Shown piece after piece: positions 23,960-36,407 of a stretch of 64,000 nt of DNA. Position numbers and translations under genes: made by a program. The stretch covers positions 41,888 through 105,887 of the forward strand of contig JAJFVC010000088.1 in the NCBI GenBank assembly GCA_021372005.1, in the 5' to 3' direction. Position 1 is the first letter of the stretch. Each line of letters starts with the position of its first letter. The DNA comes from Planctomycetaceae bacterium. Lineage in GTDB: Bacteria; Planctomycetota; Planctomycetia; Pirellulales; Thermoguttaceae. The notes under the pieces are model-generated. The model worked only from the letters and a program-made list of their open reading frames with translations, was not told where the DNA came from and searched no databases.

Positions 23960-25378
23960 ATGAGCGATTGTCCCAAAGACGACTTCGATGGAAAGGCTGC
24001 CTTGGCCGTTGCACGTGCCGCGCCGCGCCGGCAATTAAGTCTGTTCGATTCGACGTGCATCATCGTGGGGATCATCGTCGGGGCGGGCATCTATTGCGCT
24101 AGTCCCAACGTCGCGCAGAACGCCCCCAACGCCTGGACGCTCCTCGGATTGTGGATCTTTGGCGGCATTTTGTCGTTGGTCGGGGCGTTGTGCTACGCCG
24201 AACTGGCCACCATGTATCCGCGCGAGGGCGGCGATTACGTCTATCTGACCCGCGCGTTCGGACGGACCACCGGATTTTTATTCGCCTGGAGTCAATTGTG
24301 GGTCGTGCGGCCTGGTTCGATTGGCGCGATGGCCTATGCGTTCGCCGAGTACGCCAATCAGATTTGGCCGCGGGCCGAGGGCGATCGGGCTGTTTATGTG
24401 TTGGCGGCCTACGCCTCCGGTTCGATCCTGTTGTTCACGGGCGTCAATATGCTCGGCGTGCGTGAAGGCAAATGGACGCAAAATGCGCTGACCGTCGTCA
24501 AACTGCTCGGGCTGGCGACGATCGTGGTCGTGGGGCTTTCGTGCGTCCGGTCGGCGACGCCCGCGATCGAACCGCATGCGTCGAAGGGATGGGCCGAGTG
24601 GGGGCGGTTGGGTGCGGCGATGATTTTTATTTTGTTCACGTTCGGCGGTTGGAACGAGATGGCGTATGTCGGAGCGGAGGTCCGAAACCCGCGTAAAAAC
24701 ATCCTCCGCGCGCTGTTGATCGGCACGTTGGCGGTTACGGCGGTTTACGCGTTGGTCAACGCCGCGTTTTTGCATGCCTTGGGTTTCGAAGGATTGAGAG
24801 GCGGCGACGCGCCGGCGGCGGATGTCCTTGAACTGGGCGTCGGTCGCTGGGCGGGCCAGTTCGTCAGCCTGTTGATCGCGGTTTCCGCCCTGGGGGCGAT
24901 CAACGGGCAGATTTTCACCGGTTCACGGATCTATTACGCCATGGGAACCGAGCATCGGATGTACGCTTGGCTGGGACGATGGAACGCGCGTCGCGGCGGG
25001 CCGATCCGCTCACTGGCGATCCAAGGGGCCATCACGCTCGTGCTGACGGTCTGGTTCGGATTGAGTCGAAATGGGTTTTCGCGGATGGTGATCTTCACCA
25101 CGCCGGTGTTTTGGCTGTTCCTGGTGATGGTCGGAGCGTCGGTGTACGTGTTGCGTCGGCGCGAACCGAACCAAGAGCGTCCGTTCCGCACGCCCGGCTA
25201 TCCGATCACGCCGGCGGTGTTTTGCCTGTCCAGCGCGTCGCTGGTGGGTGCAAGCCTCGACTACGCCCTACGCAACAGCAGTTGGGAGGCGTTGTGGGCT
25301 ATTGCGATCTTGGCGGTGGGCGTGGTCGTGGCGGTCTCTCAACGCAACGACAAAAAACCGATCGACGGCGCGTCCTGA
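23960..25378 (+). CDS. APC-family amino acid permease
   Basis: 472 aa with about 12 membrane helices. The first helix carries the family's substrate-binding glycine motif, IVGIIVGAGIY, near residue 38-48; helix 6 carries FILFTFGGWNEMAYVGAEVRN in part (TFGGWNEMA) followed by NPRKNILRALLIGT, typical of the L-type (LAT) branch. Probably an amino acid exchanger or uptake system in the cytoplasmic membrane; the substrate cannot be read off. Monocistronic, divergent from infA. The ATG at 23960 follows GAGTGGCGA, a weak ribosome site. Confidence 0.88.
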   Translation: MSDCPKDDFDGKAALAVARAAPRRQLSLFDSTCIIVGIIVGAGIYCASPNVAQNAPNAWTLLGLWIFGGILSLVGALCYAELATMYPREGGDYVYLTRAFGRTTGFLFAWSQLWVVRPGSIGAMAYAFAEYANQIWPRAEGDRAVYVLAAYASGSILLFTGVNMLGVREGKWTQNALTVVKLLGLATIVVVGLSCVRSATPAIEPHASKGWAEWGRLGAAMIFILFTFGGWNEMAYVGAEVRNPRKNILRALLIGTLAVTAVYALVNAAFLHALGFEGLRGGDAPAADVLELGVGRWAGQFVSLLIAVSALGAINGQIFTGSRIYYAMGTEHRMYAWLGRWNARRGGPIRSLAIQGAITLVLTVWFGLSRNGFSRMVIFTTPVFWLFLVMVGASVYVLRRREPNQERPFRTPGYPITPAVFCLSSASLVGASLDYALRNSSWEALWAIAILAVGVVVAVSQRNDKKPIDGAS

Positions 25379-25453
25379 ATCAAACCGCAAAGGATGGAAC
25401 CGGACGCCGACGGCGCGTACCTCGTCGACGTTTTTGCGCGGGGGCAAAGCCGG

Positions 25454-25885
25454 TTACGGCTGATGCGTCTTGGCGGGGGTTGTCGACGGGTGAGTCTTCT
25501 TCTGCAAATCGAGTTTTTCTTGCAGCTTCGCGGCCTCTTGACTGGCCTGCTGTTCGTCTTTGAAACCGGCCTTGATCGACTTAACGACCGGTTTGACCGG
25601 TTTGACTTGGTCGAATTTTTCTTTCTTCTTCGTGGCTTCTTTCTTGGCCTCCTGATAACTCTTCGATTCTTGCTGATACGTGTCTTTGACGGACCGTTGC
25701 AGCTCGGTCAGGCTGGACTTCGGAATCACGCGGAACTCATCCCCGACCTGAACGATCATAAACGTCTCAGCCTTAGGGGTTGCGCCGGCCTTGCCTGGGT
25801 GCCGTGGGTTGGCCGCCAACGTGGGACCGGCGAAAATTCCTATCAGAGCCGCTGCCGCCAGGGTCGAAACCATGCGAGATCTCAT
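25454..25885 (-). CDS. small secreted coiled-coil protein
   Basis: 143 aa. Signal peptide at 1-24 (ends GPTLA), then a short globular-looking part (FMIVQVGDEFRVIPKSSL), then a long charged helix of Lys, Glu, Gln and Ala (about 65-128) with coiled-coil spacing, and a Thr/Pro tail. GAAGGAG nine bases before the ATG sets the start. No function is known. It is convergent with the permease gene. Confidence 0.65.
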   Translation of the reverse strand: MRSRMVSTLAAAALIGIFAGPTLAANPRHPGKAGATPKAETFMIVQVGDEFRVIPKSSLTELQRSVKDTYQQESKSYQEAKKEATKKKEKFDQVKPVKPVVKSIKAGFKDEQQASQEAAKLQEKLDLQKKTHPSTTPAKTHQP

Positions 25886-26049
25886 TTGCGAAACTCCTTC
25901 AAAAAACGGATTTTTGCCAACGGTTTATCGTACCACCGGTTGGAGCGATCAACAAGTTGGCAAGCGACGGAACGAGGGCGTCCTGAGCGAATTCGCCAAG
26001 CCGGGTTAGGGCAGGGCCGCCACGGTTGGAGGTGTCAAAAACGGAGGGC

Positions 26050-27201
26050 TTACGGATCGAAGTCGGTTTGAGGAATCGCCGGCAAATCGACATTCACCAA
26101 AACACCTTGGCCCGGCGAAGATTCGATGGTTGCGGAACCGCCTAGCAGCCGGGCTCGCTCTTGGATGCTCTGCAATCCGAAATGTCCGATCGGCACGTCG
26201 TCGAGCCGAAAACCAACGCCCCAGTCGCGCACGACAAGGTGGATGCGTCCGTCGCGCTGGGTGAGTTCGATGCGCAGCCGAGGGCTCTTGCTGTGTCGCA
26301 ACACGTTGGTCATCCCCTCTTGCACGATCCGGAAGATCGAGCCCTCCAACGGCGTCGCCAATCGTCCGATTTCGTCGTGCACGAATTCGATCTGTAATCC
26401 TTCCTGCGGCCGTCGTTCGGCGATCAAGCACTCGATGGCGGGCACCACGCCCGACTCGTCCAACACCGGCGGCCGTAATCCGCTGATTAATCGGCGTGAC
26501 TCGGCCATCGCGTCGCTCAACAATTGCATCGCCTCGTCGAAAACCTCCTTGGCCGCCTTCGGATTGCGAGGTTCGAGAGCCCGCACCGATTGGAATCGAT
26601 AGACCGCCGCGGCTAATTGTTGCGCCAATCCATCATGAATTTCATAGGCCACCAGTTTTCGGTCCTGTTCGTGCAACTCCAAAAGCTTGCGCAACAACCG
26701 CTGCTCTTGCCGGATCGCTTTCTCGGCTTCCTTGCGCTCGCTGATGTCGCGCGCCAACGCCAGCATCAGTTGTTGGCCGTTGGTCTCGATCTGGGCCAGG
26801 CGAATCTCGACCGGGAATTCCGTCCCGTCCTTGCGGCGATGCACCCCCTCAAAGCTTACCGGATAGGCGGACGGCTCATAATTCCAATGCGACGCGCTCT
26901 CCTGCAAGTTCATTTCCACGTCGCCCACTTTCAAGGCGAGCAGCTCGTCGCGCGTGTAATCGAGGCCGTCGCACGCCCGCTGGTTGACATCTAAGATATT
27001 TCCGTTCCGATCGTGAAGGAAAAACGCGTCTCCGGCGTTGTCGACTAGCATTCGAAATCGCTGTTCGCTTTCGCTGAGTTCTCGCGTTCGTCGGGCCACC
27101 AGCCGTCGAATGCGGGCCGTTTGGCCGACGGAAAGCCATAGCCCCCCCGCGATTAGCAGAGAAACCACCAGTACCGCAAGAAGTACGCAGACGTAAGGCA
27201 T
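26050..27201 (-). CDS. PAS-domain sensor histidine kinase, NarL-partner (HisKA_3) type
   Basis: 383 aa from the ATG at 27201 (GTG at 27213 possible). Membrane helix near the start (VLLAVLVVSLLIAGGLWL), then one PAS domain (about 45-160, FRMLVDNAGDAFFLHDRNG), then the dimerisation/phospho-acceptor segment YEIHDGLAQQL, and the ATP-binding domain with N-box QEGMTNVLRHSK, G-box DWGVGF and a late SPGQG. HisKA_3 kinases normally pair with LuxR/NarL-type response regulators; none is adjacent. The periplasmic part is too small to sense by itself, so the PAS domain is the likely input. A strong promoter candidate lies upstream. Confidence 0.88.
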   Translation of the reverse strand: MPYVCVLLAVLVVSLLIAGGLWLSVGQTARIRRLVARRTRELSESEQRFRMLVDNAGDAFFLHDRNGNILDVNQRACDGLDYTRDELLALKVGDVEMNLQESASHWNYEPSAYPVSFEGVHRRKDGTEFPVEIRLAQIETNGQQLMLALARDISERKEAEKAIRQEQRLLRKLLELHEQDRKLVAYEIHDGLAQQLAAAVYRFQSVRALEPRNPKAAKEVFDEAMQLLSDAMAESRRLISGLRPPVLDESGVVPAIECLIAERRPQEGLQIEFVHDEIGRLATPLEGSIFRIVQEGMTNVLRHSKSPRLRIELTQRDGRIHLVVRDWGVGFRLDDVPIGHFGLQSIQERARLLGGSATIESSPGQGVLVNVDLPAIPQTDFDP

Positions 27202-27243
27202 CGAAATACCCACAAGTATGTTAATTGACGCCCCCCATGAGTA

Positions 27244-27271
27244 ATGATATCTTCGCCAGCGGGTATGTCAA
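27244..27271 (-). promoter_or_regulatory. sigma-70 type promoter for the sensor kinase
   Basis: On the minus strand, TTGACA (27271-27266), a 16-base spacer and TATCAT (27249-27244). The -35 is a perfect consensus. Transcription would start near 27237, about 35 bases before the ATG at 27201. Confidence 0.65.
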
Positions 27272-27389
27272 TTATTCCCGAATCGAGGGAGAGAAAAAGC
27301 GAAAGATTCTACTTTCGCGTGGATTTGGGTGATTCTGTGGTGGTGGATGTGCGGCTGTCCGGGCAACCAGCCATCCAAAATCCCCAGAA

Positions 27390-28331
27390 TCAAAAGCCCG
27401 AGGGACGGGGACGACGGGCCTGCCCGTGGTCTCGGATCTTGCGAGAAAAATCATCCGCGTCTCGATAGAGATACGCCTCGTAGTTGATCCGCGAACGAAG
27501 CCGCGTCTCTTCCAACGAACCGCGATGTTCGATCAACCCCAGATCGTAGGCCAGTTGATCGCTGTAGCCGGGCAGCAGCACGCGATAGTCGTAGGGCACC
27601 TTGTCAGGCTTCAAGCGATTGATGTGGCGGCGGATGTTCGTCGTGCAGTTGTTCGTCAGGGTGTCGTAGAACTCCGGTTGCCGGGCCAGCTTATTGACCC
27701 GCTGCATGACGTCAAGAAAGAGCTCTCGGGCTTGTCGGGGCGTGGCCACCGAACGATAGAGGAACACGTCGCAGAGGTCGACGTTGACGCGCCGTTGGAG
27801 AACGTCGCGCTCGTCGGCCACGACGTAGATGATTTCGTATTGTTGGAAAATCCCGCGCAGCGCGTCGAAGGCCTCGCCGCGTTCCTTGCGGATTTCGATC
27901 GAAACGACCAGATACTCGTCGCCGTCGAACCCGAAACTGAGCATCGTGTGGCCCAGCGTCGGCGTCTCGTTGAACGGCGCCATGATGAAGTCGACCGATC
28001 GCAGCCGCTCCAGATCGAACGTCTTGTCGTAATAGGCCAGCGTATAATCGTCCGCACTGCGCCATCGGCAGTTGCGAATGTTGTGGACCGTCACCCGATG
28101 GCCGCGGATGTCCGCCCGGGCCAACACGGCCTGCTCGGGCAGCCAATCGCGGTGGTTCGACGGCTTGAACGATTTGACCAAGTCCTCGTTGAGCTTCAGC
28201 GTCGGAAACAAAACCTCTGGGTCTTGTCGCGTCGGGGGGGCGGCCGCAACAATCCGCCCTATGCAACCGACGGCCACGGCCGCGGACAGCAAAAATCGAC
28301 CGGTTCGTAATAAAACAGGACGACTGGGCAT
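27390..28331 (-). CDS. secreted DUF4105 (Lnb N-terminal periplasmic domain) protein
   Basis: 313 aa. Signal peptide at about 1-30 (VAVGCIGRIVAAA). The DUF4105 signature follows: VHNIRNCRW, YYDKTFDLERL, the His motif GHTMLSFGF with a SIEIRKE strand, and the late NNCTTNIRRH. The conserved His and Cys of this family suggest a papain-like fold active site. Relatives include the N-terminal periplasmic domain of some lipoprotein N-acylation and outer-membrane proteins. Here it occurs alone without a membrane barrel or transferase. Divergent from chorismate synthase. Confidence 0.82.
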   Translation of the reverse strand: MPSRPVLLRTGRFLLSAAVAVGCIGRIVAAAPPTRQDPEVLFPTLKLNEDLVKSFKPSNHRDWLPEQAVLARADIRGHRVTVHNIRNCRWRSADDYTLAYYDKTFDLERLRSVDFIMAPFNETPTLGHTMLSFGFDGDEYLVVSIEIRKERGEAFDALRGIFQQYEIIYVVADERDVLQRRVNVDLCDVFLYRSVATPRQARELFLDVMQRVNKLARQPEFYDTLTNNCTTNIRRHINRLKPDKVPYDYRVLLPGYSDQLAYDLGLIEHRGSLEETRLRSRINYEAYLYRDADDFSRKIRDHGQARRPRPSGF

Positions 28332-28546
28332 CGTGAAAAAGTGTGGTAGGGCGTCGACGGGACCGCGGCCGCCGGCAGTTCAAGTCCTGAAAGGCCCGCT
28401 TTTTTCCAGAACGCGCTTCTTAGCCGAAACCCCCGGTTTTCACAAGAGAGAAATGTCGGGAGTGGGTTTTTCGAATGCTTCAAGCCGGTGGCGAGACAAG
28501 AAATCGATCTATCCCCGCTGCGGCGGTTTGGGTAGAATCGGTAATC

Positions 28547-29689
28547 ATGTTGCGCTATTACACCGCCGGCGAATCGCACGGCAAAGCCCTGGTGGCCCTG
28601 ATCGACGGATTTCCCGCCGGCGTCCCCTTGAACGTCGAGCGGATCGACGCCGAGCTGCGCCGACGTCAAGGCGGCTATGGCCGTGGCGGTCGCCAGCAGA
28701 TCGAGGCCGATCATGTGGAAATCCTCAGCGGCGTGTGGCGCGGCCGCTCGCTGGGCAGCCCCATCGCGCTGTTGACGCCTAATCAAGACTATAAAATCGA
28801 GCGGATGGACGACTTGCCGTGTCCTCGGCCCGGTCACGGCGATTTGAACGGATCGCTCAAATATCTCGGGTCGATTCGCGGCGTGTTGGAGCGGGCCAGC
28901 GCGCGGGAAACGGCCGCTCGGGTGGCGGCCGGCGCCTTGGTGCGTTCGATGCTCGACGCGTTTGGCATCGACGTGTTCGGCTATGTGGTCGAAGTCGGTC
29001 CGATCGCCGTGGCGCCGCGGCCCGGCCCGATCGCCGATCAACGATCTTTGCGAGACCGAAGCGTCCTGTACACACTCGATCCCGATCGCGATGCGGAGTT
29101 CAAGCAATTGGTGGATGAGACGCGACGCCAAGGCGACACGCTCGGTGGCGTGATCGAGGTGCGCGTCGAGGGGCTGCCGTTCGGGCTCGGTTCGCACACA
29201 CAGTGGGATCGGAAGCTTGACGGACGACTCGCGCAGGCCGCGATGTCGGTCCAGGCGATCAAGGGCGTCGAGATCGGTTTGGGGTTCGAGGCCGCGCGTC
29301 GGCCCGGTTCGCAAGTGCACGATCCGATCGGTTTTGATCCGGCGGCGGTCGATTCGCCCACGCTGGGATTCGTGCGGCCGACGAATCATGCCGGCGGCTT
29401 GGAAGCGGGCATGACCAACGCGCAGCCGCTGGTGTTGCGGGCCGCGATGAAGCCGATCGCCACGTTGGCCCAGCCGCTGGATTCCGTTCGTTTGGACACG
29501 AAGCAGCCGGACAAGGCTTCTTACGAGCGGAGCGACGTCTGCGCCGTGGCGGCGGCCAGTTGCGTGTTGGAAAACGTCGTGGCCCTGGAGATCGCCGCGG
29601 CGATGATCGACAAGTTCGGCGGCGACAGTCTGACGGAAATGCGGGCTCGCTGGAGGCTGTTCCACGACTTGGCGCGAGGCAAATCCTAA
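28547..29689 (+). CDS. aroC: chorismate synthase
   Basis: The last step of the shikimate pathway: EPSP to chorismate, FMN-dependent without net redox change. It has 380 aa from the ATG at 28547. Family motifs include the opening YYTAGESHGKALVALIDG, RGGRQQIEADHVEI, PRPGHGDLNGSLKY, ERASARETAARVA and the late GGDSLTEMRARW. The start matches the universal N-terminus exactly. TAGAAT at 28533-28538, nine bases before the ATG, is the kind of -10 seen before other genes here and would make the transcript nearly leaderless. Confidence 0.95.
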   Translation: MLRYYTAGESHGKALVALIDGFPAGVPLNVERIDAELRRRQGGYGRGGRQQIEADHVEILSGVWRGRSLGSPIALLTPNQDYKIERMDDLPCPRPGHGDLNGSLKYLGSIRGVLERASARETAARVAAGALVRSMLDAFGIDVFGYVVEVGPIAVAPRPGPIADQRSLRDRSVLYTLDPDRDAEFKQLVDETRRQGDTLGGVIEVRVEGLPFGLGSHTQWDRKLDGRLAQAAMSVQAIKGVEIGLGFEAARRPGSQVHDPIGFDPAAVDSPTLGFVRPTNHAGGLEAGMTNAQPLVLRAAMKPIATLAQPLDSVRLDTKQPDKASYERSDVCAVAAASCVLENVVALEIAAAMIDKFGGDSLTEMRARWRLFHDLARGKS

Positions 29690-29732
29690 AAACGCTTGTC
29701 TTCGTAGTGTTTTTCTTCGGCAAGGAACAAGG

Positions 29733-31061
29733 ATGTTCCGACTTCGAGACGCGACGCGACGACGGATTGGCGTAGCCGGGTTTTTTGTGCTCGGCGCGGC
29801 GCCTGCGCTGGTGATCGGCGTGTGGTGCGCCGCCCGTCATGCGCCGAACCAAGCGCAAACGGCGGCCACGGAATTGGGCCGGCGACTCGGCCTGAACGTG
29901 ACCGTCGGCGACCTGCAATACCCTCGGCCCGGCGTCGTGCGCTACCATCGCGTCGAGGCGGCCGATCCTGAAACCGGCCGGTCGTTGTTCCGCTGCCGGC
30001 GGCTGGAAATTGCCGAAGGCCGGCGGCGCGACGCCCGGGGCCAATGGCGCGACACGCGAACAGTGACCCTTTTGCAGCCTGAATTGCAGGCTTCGGCGCT
30101 GGAGCCGATTGGGCGGCGTTTGCGATCCGCGATGGACGGTTCGACCGGTTCCTTGGACGTCGACGTCCGGTGGTCAGCCGCTGAATTGACCTTGCGAGCC
30201 GATTCGGAGTCGCAGACGTTTTGCGACGTGGCCGGCACGTTGGAGACGTTGCCCGGCGGCGTCCAGATGCAGATGGATTTTCATTTGGCCGGCGCGAAAT
30301 CGCCCGAGCCCTCGCGGATTCGGATCGTGCGCAACCGCCAGGTGTCGCCGCCGGCCAGTGGGTTCGAGCTTTACACCGGGGGCGGTCCGCTGCCGTGTTC
30401 GGTGTTGGGGCTCGCGCTGGCGGAGTTGAAAACGCTCGGTCCGCGATGCCAATTCTCGGGCGGCGTTTGGGCCAACGAAATGGCGGGCGGCTGGCAAGGC
30501 GAGGTCACCGGCCGGCTGTTGGATCTGGACGTCGGCCGACTGGTGAGCGACTATTTTCCCTATCGACTGACCGGCGTCGGCGAAGCGGCGATCCAGACGG
30601 CGCGATTTCGCGGCGGCCGGCTCGAAGCGGGCCGCATCACCGTATCGGCTGGGCCGGGTGCGATCGATCGTTCGCTGATACGCGCGGTGGTCGATCGGTT
30701 GGGGCTCGTGTCCGAGGGGACGCTTTCCGAGCAGACGCAGGCGTCGTATCAGCAGTTGGCTTTTTCGGCGACGCTCGACGCGCAGGGGCTTCGGATTTCA
30801 GGCCGTTGCGCAGGCGCCGAGCCGGGCGTGGTGCTATGCAATCATCAAGGTAAGCTGTTGAGCGAGCCCGTGCGGCAGCCGTCGCCGACCGCCGCATTGG
30901 CCCGCGCGCTGGCGCCGCAAAACGTTGTGCAGGTGCCGGTCGTTCGTCAGACGGATTGGTTACTGCGTCATCTGCCGGTGCCGGACGCAACGACGCCGCC
31001 GGAGGCCGAATCCGCAGAGCCGCGAGCACAGGTCCGGCGGTCCGACGAATGGCGGCGGTAA
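29733..31061 (+). CDS. membrane-anchored AsmA-like protein, function unknown
   Basis: 442 aa. One N-terminal helix (about 12-32, GVAGFFVLGAAPALVIGVW), then a long beta-rich exterior. The segment LGRRLGLNVTVGDLQYPRPG then RCRRLEIAEG resembles the start of AsmA/DUF748-type proteins, in which a signal anchor leads into repeated strands that can carry lipids between membranes. The C-terminal 90 residues are Pro/Ala/Glu-rich. AAGGAACAAGG precedes the ATG. AsmA membership is tentative. It probably forms a transcription unit with the rhomboid gene 27 bases downstream. Confidence 0.6.
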   Translation: MFRLRDATRRRIGVAGFFVLGAAPALVIGVWCAARHAPNQAQTAATELGRRLGLNVTVGDLQYPRPGVVRYHRVEAADPETGRSLFRCRRLEIAEGRRRDARGQWRDTRTVTLLQPELQASALEPIGRRLRSAMDGSTGSLDVDVRWSAAELTLRADSESQTFCDVAGTLETLPGGVQMQMDFHLAGAKSPEPSRIRIVRNRQVSPPASGFELYTGGGPLPCSVLGLALAELKTLGPRCQFSGGVWANEMAGGWQGEVTGRLLDLDVGRLVSDYFPYRLTGVGEAAIQTARFRGGRLEAGRITVSAGPGAIDRSLIRAVVDRLGLVSEGTLSEQTQASYQQLAFSATLDAQGLRISGRCAGAEPGVVLCNHQGKLLSEPVRQPSPTAALARALAPQNVVQVPVVRQTDWLLRHLPVPDATTPPEAESAEPRAQVRRSDEWRR

Positions 31062-31088
31062 GATCCCTGGTTTTTTCGCCCAACTGTT

Positions 31089-32180
31089 ATGCAGTGCCCG
31101 CATTGTTCTACGCGATTGACGCGAACCTCCGTCGACGGCGGGGTGTATTTCGCCTGTCCGCGATGCCACGGTCGCGCGATGGGGCTGGCGTTGCTGCGGC
31201 GGCTTGGTTCGGCCCGCGCGGTTCTCGATCTGTGGAGTCAGGCGAAAACAAGCGAAGAGCGGTTGGGAAAGGCGTGTCCGTTGTGCGGTCGGGCGATGTT
31301 TCAGACGTCGTCTAGCGACGGGGCGGTTCCCTTCGCGTTGGATCTCTGCACGCGATGCCAATTGGTGTGGTTCGATCCGCGGGAATACGAACGGTTTCCG
31401 CCGCCCGAGAACGGCCGCACCGCGGTGATTTCGGAGAAAGTCCGCGAAGCCGTGGCGATGGAAGCGTTGCAGCGGGACGCTCACCGCACGGCGAGCCAGA
31501 TCGACCTAGGCGATTGGCGAATGATCCCAGGTTTGTTGGGACTTCCGGTCGAGGAGAACAGCTCGCCGGTGCGGAGCTGGCCATGGGTGACTTATGGGTT
31601 GGCTGGCTGCCTGGTGTTGGTGTATGTGCTGACCTTCGGTCACGCGGGGGCAGTTGCAACCCGCTACGGTTTTGTTCCGGCGGAAGCGTGGCGCGACGGC
31701 GGACTGACTTTCTTGACCAGCTTTTTTCTGCACGCCGGTTTTTGGCATCTGCTCGGCAATGTCTATTTTTTGGTGGTGTTCGGCGACAATGTGGAAGACG
31801 ATTTGGGACACTGGGGCTTCGCGGTGGTGATGCTTGTTTCGGCTTTGGTCGGCGATGCCTGTCATTGGATCGGCCATTCGGATTCAACGATTCCAGCCAT
31901 CGGGGCCAGCGGCGGCATCTCGGGCATCGTCATGTACTATGCCTTGCGATTTCCCAATGCGAAGATCGGAATTCTTTTCCGCTACTGGTTCTTTTTTCAA
32001 TGGTTGCGAATCTCCGCCATCGGCGCCCTTGTGTTTTGGTTTGCATTGCAACTGTTCTATATATATTTGCAGCAATATGGAGTTGGCGATGTTGCGGCAT
32101 TAGCCCACCTGGGCGGTGCGGGGGTCGGCCTCGTCGTCTGGCTTCTTTGGGGATTCGGCGCTAGGTTGCCGGGTGAATAG
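31089..32180 (+). CDS. rhomboid intramembrane protease with two N-terminal zinc ribbons
   Basis: 363 aa. Residues 1-95 carry two CxxC pairs each forming a likely zinc ribbon: C3/C6 with C23/C26, and C63/C66 with C87/C90. Residues 165-360 form a six-helix rhomboid domain with the catalytic dyad S274 (GASGGISG) and H340 (ALAHLGGAG), plus the HAGFWHLLGN motif at 215-224. It cleaves membrane helices within the cytoplasmic membrane; substrate unknown. The ribbons may restrict substrate or bind metal as a sensor. Starts at the ATG with poor ribosome complementarity. Confidence 0.9.
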   Translation: MQCPHCSTRLTRTSVDGGVYFACPRCHGRAMGLALLRRLGSARAVLDLWSQAKTSEERLGKACPLCGRAMFQTSSSDGAVPFALDLCTRCQLVWFDPREYERFPPPENGRTAVISEKVREAVAMEALQRDAHRTASQIDLGDWRMIPGLLGLPVEENSSPVRSWPWVTYGLAGCLVLVYVLTFGHAGAVATRYGFVPAEAWRDGGLTFLTSFFLHAGFWHLLGNVYFLVVFGDNVEDDLGHWGFAVVMLVSALVGDACHWIGHSDSTIPAIGASGGISGIVMYYALRFPNAKIGILFRYWFFFQWLRISAIGALVFWFALQLFYIYLQQYGVGDVAALAHLGGAGVGLVVWLLWGFGARLPGE

Positions 32181-32232
32181 GCGAGTGCGAGTCGGATGGG
32201 ATCGCCGCCATGGTTTCTTTCGGTCCGCGACG

Positions 32233-32241
32233 TGCTATAAT
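32233..32241 (+). promoter_or_regulatory. extended -10 promoter element for the C45 hydrolase
   Basis: TGCTATAAT, a perfect extended -10 (TGnTATAAT), about 48 bases before the ATG at 32289. No good -35 is seen, consistent with extended -10 promoters. Confidence 0.55.
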
Positions 32242-32288
32242 TCGTCAGAGGGACGCCCGCCACGGTCTCTCGCCTCAAGGTTGTTGAT

Positions 32289-33440
32289 ATGCGCCGCTTT
32301 TGCCTACCGCGTTTTGTTGTTTTCCTCGCCGCCATGTGTTCGTTGGCTGCGTGGGTTCGCGCCGACGACGTGCGGGCGTTTCAGGAGCGGCGTTCTGGGC
32401 CCGCCGAACTGAAGTACCTCAACGGGCTGCCGGTGCTCTGCGTCGAGGGCACGCCGGAGGAGATGGGCCGTCAAAAGGCCGATCTGATCGGGGACGTCGT
32501 CGGTCGGATCATCGAGTATCCGCAGCGGTTGTTGAAACAGTCGGGCCACGAGGACCGGTTGCAGAAATATTTGGAGATGAGCAAAACGCTCGGCGCGAAC
32601 ATTCCGGCGGCGCATCGCGCCGAGATGCTGGCGTTCGCCGAGCGATCGGGCGTGAATCGTGAGATGGGCATTCTCGGCAACACGTTGGCCGACGTCTACC
32701 GCGGCAGTTTTTCGTGTTCATCGCTGATCGTCGAACCCGAGAAGAGCGCGACCGGCGGCCCGCTGTTCGGTCGCAATCTCGATTTTTACACGCTCGGCTT
32801 GCTCGACCACTATAGTTTGGTTGTGGTGCAACGGCCCAAGGGCAAGCACGCTTTCGCGGCCGTGGGGTTTCCGGGCCTGTTCGGTTGTCTGTCAGGCATC
32901 AACGACGCGGGGCTCGCGCTGGCCGTGCACGAGGTTTTTTTATCGCGCGACGGCTCGCCGGTCGTCAATCCGAAGGGCGTTCCGTATGCGTTTTGTTTTC
33001 GTCGGATTTTGGAGGAATGTGCGACGATTGAAGAGGCGGAGCGATTGCTGCGATCGACCGAACGGAGTACGATGCTCAGTCTGGCCGTGTGCGACCGCCG
33101 CAACAGCCTCGTGCTGGAGATGACGCCGCGCACGGTCGCCACGCGTCGTTCGAGCGATAGTATCTTGGCCTGCACGAATCATTTTCGCACCGAATCGTTG
33201 GCGTTTATGCCGTGGTGCAATCGCTATCGCAAGCTGATCCAAGCCCGCAAGCTCGACCAATTGGACGTGGCCGAAGTGGCTCGCCGGATGGACGAGGTGA
33301 ACATGGGCCGGATGACCGTGCAGACGATGATTTTCGAGCCGGTTCCCCTAAAGCTCCATCTAGCCATCGGCGGTTGCCCCTCGTCGGCGCTGCCGATGAA
33401 ACTGTTGGAGTTGAAACCGCTGCTTTCGCCGCAACGATAG
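32289..33440 (+). CDS. secreted peptidase C45-like Ntn hydrolase
   Basis: 383 aa. Signal peptide at about 1-25 (FVVFLAAMCSLAAWVRA). Residues 50-130 form the helical pro-region, followed by the nucleophile C143 in GSFSCSSLIV; autocleavage before Cys would produce the active Ntn hydrolase. GRNLDFYT and FPGLFGCLSGINDAGLAL are typical of the acyl-CoA:isopenicillin N acyltransferase / C45 family, which contains amide-bond hydrolases and acyltransferases. The natural substrate is not predictable; the signal peptide places it outside the cytoplasm. Confidence 0.82.
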   Translation: MRRFCLPRFVVFLAAMCSLAAWVRADDVRAFQERRSGPAELKYLNGLPVLCVEGTPEEMGRQKADLIGDVVGRIIEYPQRLLKQSGHEDRLQKYLEMSKTLGANIPAAHRAEMLAFAERSGVNREMGILGNTLADVYRGSFSCSSLIVEPEKSATGGPLFGRNLDFYTLGLLDHYSLVVVQRPKGKHAFAAVGFPGLFGCLSGINDAGLALAVHEVFLSRDGSPVVNPKGVPYAFCFRRILEECATIEEAERLLRSTERSTMLSLAVCDRRNSLVLEMTPRTVATRRSSDSILACTNHFRTESLAFMPWCNRYRKLIQARKLDQLDVAEVARRMDEVNMGRMTVQTMIFEPVPLKLHLAIGGCPSSALPMKLLELKPLLSPQR

Positions 33441-33580
33441 GCCCGCCATTCTCGGTTTTTTGGCCGTTTCTTGCATGTTGCAAGGGTTCGAGGGCCGCGC
33501 GGCTCTTGCTTTACATCGCCGATCGGTCGTGTTACACTAAAAGGTTTGGGGATCTCTTGTTGTAGCCGGCTGTACCGCGC

Positions 33581-36400
<2,820 letters not shown>

Positions 36401-36407
36401 CGCCGCG

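Noticed and set aside
28259..29665. Minus-strand open frame opposite aroC
   Set aside because: It is the shadow of chorismate synthase, whose identity is certain.
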